Shown here: piece by piece, positions 58,201 through 64,000 of the stretch | How the letters are laid out: the number at the start of each line of letters is the position of its first letter | Position numbering within the stretch: position 1 is the stretch's first letter | From: Marinibaculum sp040216765 | Lineage (GTDB): Bacteria; Pseudomonadota; Alphaproteobacteria; Ferrovibrionales; Ferrovibrionaceae | Assembly (NCBI GenBank): GCA_040216765.1 | Contig: JAVJON010000019.1 | Location: forward strand, 186,001 to 250,000 | Length of the DNA: 64,000 nt | Direction of reading: 5' to 3' | Notes under the pieces: model-generated | What the model was told of the DNA's origin: nothing | The model's input: the letters and a program-made list of their open reading frames with translations, nothing else | Database searches by the model: none | Program-made: the position numbers and the translations under genes

Positions 58201-58854
58201 ATGCGGATCGCGATCATTGCCACCCTGGCCTATGGCGTCGCGCTGGTCGTCATCGTCGCCGCCCTGCTGCTGACCGGCGGTGCCCACCCCCATGAGAACG
58301 GCATGCCCGGCGCGCTGCAGGTCCTGGCCTGGTGCGGCGCCCTGCTGGCGGGGGGCATGGCGCCCCCGGCGCTTGCCTGGCTGGTCGTTGCGGCCGGCCG
58401 GCTGGGGGCGGCCCTGCCCGCCGCGCCCGTCGCGGCCGGGGAGGAGGAGGACCAGCCGGCGGACAAGCCGGCCACGGCCAGCCCGGAGGCGGCGAAGGTC
58501 GAGGACCGGCGGGACTTCTTCAGCACCCTGGAGCGCTACCGGACCAGCATCTACAACCAGTTCATCGAGGTCTTCCAGGATACCGGCCTGATCGAGCCCT
58601 ATCGCGCCTTCAAGTTTCCCGACGGCCTGCCGATGGTCGATCGCCCCTGCATCTTCCTGGTGGAGCATTTCCTGTCGCTGGAACAGAAGGAACAGCCGGT
58701 GCCGGAGCGGTTCAACATGACCAACGAGGAACTGCAGATCCTGTTGCGCATGTTCGACGAGATGGTCAGTCACGCAAAGCGCACGAACTCCACCTTCGTC
58801 CTGCGGCGCAACGACATGCGCGTCTACCAGATGCTGGGCGGCACATACCCGTAA
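58201..58854 (+). CDS. two-helix membrane protein with cytosolic helical domain, unknown
   Basis: 217 residues. Two membrane helices (IAIIATLAYGVALVVIVAALLLTG and VLAWCGALLAGGMAPPALAWLVVAAG), a Glu/Ala-rich linker, then a helical soluble domain (about 100-217) with SIYNQFIEVFQDTGLIEPYRAFKFPDGLP and FNMTNEELQILLRMFDEMVSHAK in part. ATG 58201 follows GAGGA. I recognise no family. Confidence 0.6.
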   Translation: MRIAIIATLAYGVALVVIVAALLLTGGAHPHENGMPGALQVLAWCGALLAGGMAPPALAWLVVAAGRLGAALPAAPVAAGEEEDQPADKPATASPEAAKVEDRRDFFSTLERYRTSIYNQFIEVFQDTGLIEPYRAFKFPDGLPMVDRPCIFLVEHFLSLEQKEQPVPERFNMTNEELQILLRMFDEMVSHAKRTNSTFVLRRNDMRVYQMLGGTYP

Positions 58855-58880
58855 GCTCGCGGCTTGCGGCTGCCGGCCGG

Positions 58881-60104
58881 TCAGTGCGTGTCCGGGTCGC
58901 GGATCCGGCCATCGGCGGACATCAGGATGGCGATCGGCCGGGTCACCGGGAAATGCCCCAGCACGATCATCAGGACCACCATGATCGGCACGCTGAGGAA
59001 CATGCCGGTGATTCCCCAGATCGCGCCCCACAGGGTCAATGACAGGATCACCACCAGGGCGCTGATGTTCAGCGACGAGCCCATCAGGCGCGGCTCCAGG
59101 ACATTGCCGATGAAGATCTGCGCCGCGGCCAGTGGCACCAGCACCAGCAGGAAGGGCACGAACTCGCCGAACTGCATCAGGGTCAGCGCGGCCGGGAACA
59201 GGATGCCCAGCAGCGAGCCGATGGTCGGGATGTAGTTCAGCAGGAAGATGAACACCGCCCAGAACTCGGCGAAGCTGACCCCGACCGCGATCAGGACGAC
59301 ATAGCTGATGCCGCCGGTCAGAACGCTCATCAGGGTCTTGATCCAGACATAGGTCTGGATCTCCCGCTGGATGTCGCTGAGCACGACGCGCACCCGGCGC
59401 TCGCGCTCCCGGTTGGGGAACAGCGCGCGGATCTTGCTGTCGAACGCCTGCTGCTCCACCAGCAGGAACATCACGTAGACCAGCACGATGCCGAACTGGC
59501 TCGCCATGTTGGCGACGGTGCCGGCCACGCGGGTCAGCACCCTGGCGACCGGGATGTCGGTGATCATCTTGTCGAAGGACGCGACGATGTCGCTGCCGAT
59601 CAATGTGCTCGCCTGCGCGGCCAGGCGGTCCAGGTTGGCCTCGTAGACCGGAAGCGCCTGGGTCACCGCCGAGATGTTGTCGGCCACCATGTTGATCAGG
59701 CCGACCAGCACCGCCAGGACGGCGACGATCGACAGCGCCATCGCGCCAAAGGGCGGCAATCGGCGATTGCCCAGCTGCACCCGCCCGAACACCCGCGCCA
59801 GCGCATTCAGCAGGAACCAGATCATGAAGGCGATCGCGATCGGGATCAGCAGGTCGCGGCCCACGGCCAGCAGCCAGCCGGTCAGGAACAGCATGCCGAG
59901 CGCCAGCAGCAGCGCCATCGAGGACGGCAGGCCGGTCCGCAGGGCAGCGAGCCCGCCGGCCGGCGGGGTGCCGAGTTCCGGGCCGAGCCGGTCTTCCCGC
60001 GGGACCTGCCCGGCCATGCCGTCGCCCTCCCGGAAATCGAAGGCACGCATCAGGCGCGACGTCATCTGTCCTGCCGGTTTCTTCGGCTGATCGCTGTCGC
60101 TCAC
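58881..60104 (-). CDS. AI-2E family transporter (PerM-like permease)
   Basis: 407 residues with about eight helices. The family signature EFWAVFIFLLNYIPTIGSLLGILFPAAL (in part) and IGNVLEPRLMGSSLNISALVVILSLTLWGAIWGITGMFLSVPIMVVL (in part) are clear. Members export or import small molecules; the autoinducer-2 label comes from one member (TqsA) and need not apply. Start is GTG 60104 after GAGGCAGAGG. It lies 54 bases after the nitronate monooxygenase gene. Confidence 0.88.
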   Translation of the reverse strand: MSDSDQPKKPAGQMTSRLMRAFDFREGDGMAGQVPREDRLGPELGTPPAGGLAALRTGLPSSMALLLALGMLFLTGWLLAVGRDLLIPIAIAFMIWFLLNALARVFGRVQLGNRRLPPFGAMALSIVAVLAVLVGLINMVADNISAVTQALPVYEANLDRLAAQASTLIGSDIVASFDKMITDIPVARVLTRVAGTVANMASQFGIVLVYVMFLLVEQQAFDSKIRALFPNRERERRVRVVLSDIQREIQTYVWIKTLMSVLTGGISYVVLIAVGVSFAEFWAVFIFLLNYIPTIGSLLGILFPAALTLMQFGEFVPFLLVLVPLAAAQIFIGNVLEPRLMGSSLNISALVVILSLTLWGAIWGITGMFLSVPIMVVLMIVLGHFPVTRPIAILMSADGRIRDPDTH

Positions 60105-60158
60105 CCTCTGCCTCTCTGGCTGTCTGCTGATCGCCCAGTCTAGCGAACCGGCGGCCGG

Positions 60159-61085
60159 TCAGGAACGGGCTGCCGCCCGATACTCCGTGTCGATCCGCGC
60201 GACAAGCTCCGCGACGGCCGGCAGGTCGTGGACGGCGGAGACGGAATGGCCGGCGGACCAGATGTCGCGCCAGCGGGATTTCCGGGCCTTGTCGACATCG
60301 ATGCTGTCGGTGACGTCGAAGCCGTCCCGCGCGGGCAGGGCCTCGGGGTCGAATCCGGCGGCCAGGATCGACGGCCGCAGCATGTTGGTTTCCAGCCCGC
60401 TGAAGGCGCGGGTCAGAAGGACATCGTCCAGGCGGCTGTCGACCAGCATCTGCTTGTAGGCCGGATTGGCCATGCTCTCCCGGGTGGCGATGAACCGCGT
60501 GCCCATATAGGCCAGGTCGCAGCCCAGGACCTGGGCCGCGCGCAGCGCCACTCCGTCGGCGATCCCGCCCGCCAGGACCAGCGGGCCGTCGAAGATCTCC
60601 CGCACCGCACGGACGAAGGCGAAGGGATTGGCCCAGCCGGTCTGCCCGCCCGCGCCGGCCGTCAGCAGGATCAACCCGTCGGCGCCGGCGGCGATCGCCT
60701 TCTCCGCATGGCGGACCGAGGCGATGTCGACATAGACCAGCCCGCCGGCATCGTGGATCGGGCCGGTCACGGCATGGGGGCTGCCGACGCTGGCGATCAC
60801 CAGCGGCACCCGATGGCGCACCAGAAGCGTAAGGTCGTCGGCCAGCCGCGGGTTGGACCGGTGCACGATCAGATTGGCGGCAAACGGTGCCTTGCCCTCG
60901 GTTTCCGCCACGATCCGGCCAAGCCAGAGGTCCAGTTCGCCGGTCGTGCGGCAGTTCACCGTGGGGAAGGATCCCAGCACGCCGGCGCGGCATGCGGCGA
61001 TCACCAGGTCGGGGCCGGAGACCAGGAACATCGGGGCGGCAATGACGGGAAGGTGCAACCGGTCGTGCAGCTGGTCGGGGGTCAT
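60159..61085 (-). CDS. nitronate monooxygenase (NMO / 2-nitropropane dioxygenase family)
   Basis: 308 residues, FMN-dependent TIM barrel. LPVIAAPMFLVSGPDLVIAACRAGVLGSFPTVN, DGLILLTAGAGGQTGWANPFAFV, LVLAGGIADGVALRAAQVLGCDLAYMGTRFIAT are class markers (each quoted in part); the catalytic histidine position is occupied within TAGAGGQTG. Oxidises alkyl nitronates or acts as an enoyl reductase-like enzyme. ATG 61085 with GAGG; ATG 61112 is an alternative. Confidence 0.83.
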   Translation of the reverse strand: MTPDQLHDRLHLPVIAAPMFLVSGPDLVIAACRAGVLGSFPTVNCRTTGELDLWLGRIVAETEGKAPFAANLIVHRSNPRLADDLTLLVRHRVPLVIASVGSPHAVTGPIHDAGGLVYVDIASVRHAEKAIAAGADGLILLTAGAGGQTGWANPFAFVRAVREIFDGPLVLAGGIADGVALRAAQVLGCDLAYMGTRFIATRESMANPAYKQMLVDSRLDDVLLTRAFSGLETNMLRPSILAAGFDPEALPARDGFDVTDSIDVDKARKSRWRDIWSAGHSVSAVHDLPAVAELVARIDTEYRAAARS

Positions 61086-61118
61086 CGGGCCTCGCTGGGG
61101 AATTGCCGGCATCTATGC

Positions 61119-61145
61119 ATAGGCAGGGCGTGTTGATATGCCTAT
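61119..61145. promoter_or_regulatory. inverted repeat in the NMO / DUF1523 divergent gap
   Basis: ATAGGCA (61119-61125) and TGCCTAT (61139-61145) are exact complements 13 bases apart, between divergent genes starting at 61085 and 61220. A shared operator is possible; no repressor gene is adjacent. Confidence 0.3.
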
Positions 61146-61219
61146 CTAAGCGGAAGTGCGACCGGCAGGCGAGGACCCTCATGCCATGGCCGGAACCCAG
61201 TTCGAGGAGACAGCCTGAC

Positions 61220-61738
61220 ATGCGCATCCTGCGGATCGCCCTGTGGAGCCTGGCGGCGATCGCCGTCGTGGCGGTCGTGGCCTTCCTCAACTACTACCTG
61301 CCGTCGACCGAGGTGGTCCGTGTCACCGGGACCGACGTGAAGCGCATGGACGCCCGGAAGCCCGATGCCGCCGGTATCGAGCGCAGCCGCGACGTCCGCT
61401 TCATCTCCACGATGGAGTTCGACGGCACGGACCCGATCACCTTCCGCAACGAGGATACCGGCTGGGGCTTCCCGTTCTATTTCAAGTTCGATTCCGGCGA
61501 CCTGACGACAGAGATCCAGAACATCATCGCGGCCGATCCGCAGACCCCCGTGGCGGTGACCTACTATGGCTGGCGGGTGCAGATCTTCGACCTCTATCCG
61601 AATGCCGTAAGCGTCAGCCGGGTCTCGGCCGACCACACGCCGATCCCCTACACCACGATCCTGGTCATCCTGCTGCTGGCGGCCTTCGCGGTCTGGCTGT
61701 TCCTGCGGATCCGGCGCTGGCGGGCATCGCGCTACTGA
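61220..61738 (+). CDS. DUF1523 membrane protein
   Basis: 172 residues. An N-terminal helix (IALWSLAAIAVVAVVAFLNYYLP), a periplasmic domain with TEVVRVTGTDVKRMDARKP, NEDTGWGFPFYFKFDSGDLTTEIQN and TYYGWRVQIFDLYPNAVSV, and a C-terminal helix ILVILLLAAFAVWLFLRIRRWR. This is the DUF1523 pattern. ATG 61220 follows GAGGAGACA. Function unknown. Confidence 0.75.
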   Translation: MRILRIALWSLAAIAVVAVVAFLNYYLPSTEVVRVTGTDVKRMDARKPDAAGIERSRDVRFISTMEFDGTDPITFRNEDTGWGFPFYFKFDSGDLTTEIQNIIAADPQTPVAVTYYGWRVQIFDLYPNAVSVSRVSADHTPIPYTTILVILLLAAFAVWLFLRIRRWRASRY

Positions 61739-61747
61739 CCGCGGGCC

Positions 61748-62623
61748 CTATCCGGCGGTGGACTGCGACCGCGCGGTCCGGATGCTGTCATAGGCCGCGG
61801 CGAAGGCTGCGACCCGCTCCTGCGCCAGGCGGACCAGTTCCTGCGGCATCCCCTGGGCCACCAGGCGGTCGGGATGATGTTCCTTCATCAGGCGGCGATA
61901 GGCGGCCTGGACCTCCTTCCAGTCGGCCTCCGGCGTTACGCCGAGCAGGCTGAACGGGCTCGGCTGGCCGACCCCGTGCGCCGCGGCGATCCGGTCGAAG
62001 GCGCCCCGGTCGAAGCCGAAGATGTCGGCGACCCGCTGCAGGAACTGCAGCTCCGGCTCGACGATGCGGTCGTCGCCCCAGGCGATATGGAACAGCGCAT
62101 CCAGCAGCTTCTCCTTGACCGCCGTCCGCCCCTGCAGGAGGTCGGCGATACGGCGGGCATAGGCCTCGTAGCCGTGGGTGGTGGCGCTGGCCAGGTCGAA
62201 CAGCCGGCGCACATGCTGCTGCTCCTTCCGCGGCACCTGGAAGACCTCGTGGAAGGCGGCGACCTGATGCTCGTAGCGCCGCTTGTCGACCGCCGCCATC
62301 TTGGCCCCAAGGGCGATCGCGGCGATCGTGAAGCCGATCCGCTCCGTCGGTTCCCGCGCGGCGGACGCCGGCCCGCCTTCGCCGGCGGGCGCGGAAACCG
62401 ACCGCGCCAGGGCCTCCACCAGCGCGACGAACGGCTCGCCCAGCCGCCGGATGGCGGGGCCCATCTGCCGGATCGCATGCCAGAGCGCGCCACGCGCCTC
62501 CTCCGGGGCGGCCTGCAGGGCCGTGCCGGCCTCCCGCACCGCCGGCAGGCGCGCGCGCGACCCTCTGCGCGCACCCTTCCCGCCGGGTCCGCCCCCGCCA
62601 GGCCCGTCGCCGCTTCCGCTCAC
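61748..62623 (-). CDS. DjlA-like protein: TerB-type domain plus C-terminal J domain
   Basis: 291 residues. A central helical TerB-like domain (about 90-215, KEKLLDALFHIAWGDDRIVEPELQFLQRVADIFGF in part) and a C-terminal J domain (about 222-285, SLLGVTPEADWKEVQAAYRRLMKEHHPDRL) with the HPD motif, which should stimulate DnaK. No membrane helix, unlike E. coli DjlA. Start GTG 62623 overlaps the upstream stop by four bases, so it is coupled to the HAD gene. Confidence 0.82.
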   Translation of the reverse strand: MSGSGDGPGGGGPGGKGARRGSRARLPAVREAGTALQAAPEEARGALWHAIRQMGPAIRRLGEPFVALVEALARSVSAPAGEGGPASAAREPTERIGFTIAAIALGAKMAAVDKRRYEHQVAAFHEVFQVPRKEQQHVRRLFDLASATTHGYEAYARRIADLLQGRTAVKEKLLDALFHIAWGDDRIVEPELQFLQRVADIFGFDRGAFDRIAAAHGVGQPSPFSLLGVTPEADWKEVQAAYRRLMKEHHPDRLVAQGMPQELVRLAQERVAAFAAAYDSIRTARSQSTAG

Positions 62624-63387
62624 GGCACGATCGTCCCGTTGTCGAGCAGGTCCAGCATCGGCCGGTCATGCGGCATGTTGCCGTAGCCATAGGTCTGGAC
62701 GAAGGGGCCGTTCTGCTGCAGCCAGCCGGCGACCCGCGCGGCCTTCTCCCGGCGGATGCAGTTGCGGCCCGACAGCGCGCCGGTCAGCCGACCGTCGACG
62801 ATCTCCAGCTCCGTCGCCATCACCTCGTCCACGCCGAAGCGGTCGGCGACGATGGTGCCCACAACCAGGGCGGGAGATCCGCTGGCGATCACGACCCGGT
62901 GCCCGGCACGGCGATGCTCGTGCAGTTCGGCCACGATATGGGACTTCCAGGCGATGCGGCGGCCGAGCTCGAGCGCGGCGGCACGGGCCTCCGCCACCGG
63001 GATGCCGGCGATCACCCGCTTCAGGAAGGCAGCCTTCACCCGGCCGCGCATATCCTCCGCCCCGGTGGCACGGCCGATCGCGTGGCCGGCCAGTGCCTGG
63101 GCCGCCGCGCGATAGACCCGGCGCCGGCCGCGCAGCAGGATCAGCCAGGGAAACAGGGTGTCGCGCCGGGTCAGGGTCGCGTCGAAATCGAAGAACGCCG
63201 CGCGATCCGGCTCCGGCCGGCCCTCCGGCGGCAGCGCGCCCAGGACGCCATGCCCGCCCCTGTGTTCGACCCGGCCGGTCGCTTCGCCGGCAGCCGCCCT
63301 GTCGCCGAGCGCGGCCCCGTCGACCCGGCCGCCGGTATCGTCCACCGCGGGTCTGTCGAAACGGGCATGGGATTCGGCGTCGGCCAT
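62620..63387 (-). CDS. HAD-IB family hydrolase (SerB-like)
   Basis: 255 residues. Motif I FFDFDATLTRRDT, motif II IASGSPA and motif IV GYGNMPHDRPML, with a cap of about 90 residues, match the HAD-IB/PSPase-like branch. About 65 residues of Gly/Arg/Asp-rich tail precede the domain. ATG 63387 follows AAGGAC. Upstream of and coupled to the DjlA-like gene. Substrate unknown; phosphoserine phosphatase is one option but the serine operon is far away. Confidence 0.78.
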   Translation of the reverse strand: MADAESHARFDRPAVDDTGGRVDGAALGDRAAAGEATGRVEHRGGHGVLGALPPEGRPEPDRAAFFDFDATLTRRDTLFPWLILLRGRRRVYRAAAQALAGHAIGRATGAEDMRGRVKAAFLKRVIAGIPVAEARAAALELGRRIAWKSHIVAELHEHRRAGHRVVIASGSPALVVGTIVADRFGVDEVMATELEIVDGRLTGALSGRNCIRREKAARVAGWLQQNGPFVQTYGYGNMPHDRPMLDLLDNGTIVP

Positions 63388-63660
63388 CTCGTCCTTCCTG
63401 TCCGGTCCTGCGGCGTGCGCTGCGTGCGGAGCCGCCGCGCCAGCCGGGGCGCCAGCCGGGGCGCCACCCGGGGGCTGGCCGGGTTGCGGCTGGCGCCGCC
63501 GAGTATACACGCTCCGGCCGGTGCAGCGCCGCGACCGGCTGTCCTGGAGTCTCGCGTCGATCACCGTTCCGTGTAAATATCGGGATCCGGCCTGCTCGAC
63601 GCGGCCAGTCCGGACCGGGGCGCCGTGGCGGCGCGTGGCGAAGCACTTCTGGGGGAGCCC

Positions 63661-64000
63661 ATGTCGGCAGGCGGAGCTTTGACCGGCAAGGGCCGGCATT
63701 CGGCCGGCCGCGCCGCCGGTCAGGCAGCCAGCGGCCGGCCGCCGCGCTATCACGACATTGCCATCGACCTGCAGGGCAAGATTGCCGACGGCACCTTTCC
63801 CGTGGGCCAGAACCTGCCCACCGAGGCGATGCTTTGCCGCACCTTCGGGGTCAGCCGCCATACCGTGCGCGAGGCGCTGAAGCGGCTTGCCAGCCGCGGC
63901 CTGGTGGAGCGCCGGCGCGCGCTGGGGACCCTGGTCCGTGCCCGCTATCCGGAGGGGCGCTATCGCCAGCCGATGCCATCGACGGCGGCGTTGCTGGAAA
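63661..64000 (+). CDS. GntR family transcriptional regulator, N-terminal part (cut by window edge)
   Basis: 113 residues visible, frame open to the end. The winged helix reads YHDIAIDLQGKIADGTFPVGQNLPTEAMLCRTFGVSRHTVREALKRLASRGLVERRRALGT (in part), the GntR DNA-binding domain of HutC type. ATG 63661 follows GGGGGAG. The effector domain lies outside the window. The 63388-63660 gap to the divergent HAD gene shows no clear operator. Confidence 0.85.
   Translation, partial: MSAGGALTGKGRHSAGRAAGQAASGRPPRYHDIAIDLQGKIADGTFPVGQNLPTEAMLCRTFGVSRHTVREALKRLASRGLVERRRALGTLVRARYPEGRYRQPMPSTAALLE

Noticed and set aside
58144..61290. 1048-codon minus-strand frame
   Set aside because: Spans two good minus-strand genes in another frame and part of a plus-strand gene; no domain likeness.

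Overview
The window is GC-rich, densely coded chromosomal DNA of an alphaproteobacterium. Alphaproteobacterial markers are the serC-serA pair behind a two-hairpin serC-type leader RNA, hisZ next to purA, rluD close to rpoH, a JAMM-domain protein, and many small conserved alphaproteobacterial families. Gene content and order suggest Rhodospirillales or a relative, but no rRNA is present to fix the taxon. Nearly every long antisense reading frame is a high-GC shadow and was left out.

Layout. 1-6.3 kb: a stand-alone S24-type repressor, a repeat-rich 400-bp gap, then a multi-PAS hybrid histidine kinase followed by a REC-EAL response regulator (a phosphorelay into cyclic-di-GMP breakdown). 6.3-18.1 kb: two class V aminotransferases divergent from serC-serA, an unrecognised protein, hisZ, purA and an acyl-CoA ligase. 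18.2-25.9 kb: dinB-like gene, rpoH with a sigma-32-type promoter of its own, a second ligase, REP-like repeats, rluD, and a tight four-gene run ending in a HAD hydrolase and an acyl-CoA dehydrogenase. 26-29 kb: tRNA-Glu, then two type II toxin-antitoxin pairs, each with a perfect inverted-repeat operator, on either side of a YeiH-like exporter. 29-30 kb: a divergent HxlR regulator and SnoaL-like gene.

30.3-38.3 kb holds an eight-gene, head-to-tail overlapping cluster resembling the membrane arm of complex I (NuoA, H, J, K, L, M, N) plus one protein that looks like a cysteine-free NuoB/NuoD relic. No NADH module or iron-sulfur subunit is next to it, and several conserved carboxylates are replaced. 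It is the strongest candidate here for an unusual system.

38.3-44.2 kb carries envelope functions: a Sel1-trypsin lipoprotein, a coiled-coil membrane protein, a ClpP-fold membrane protein, a phasin-like gene with a PhaR-like site, and a secreted protein made of Trp/Cys repeats. 44.2-53.1 kb is an aerobic benzoyl-CoA (box) locus: CoA ligase, hydrolase and flavodoxin on the minus strand; boxR, boxC, boxB and an adrenodoxin-reductase-like FNR on the plus strand, with TGCA half-sites spaced in multiples of 10 bp. BoxA is absent from the window; the flavodoxin and FNR may replace it. 53-64 kb is mixed: a PAS-EAL protein, CoA-transferase plus quinone reductase, an AI-2E-family permease, a nitronate monooxygenase, DjlA-like and HAD genes, and the start of a GntR regulator cut by the window edge.
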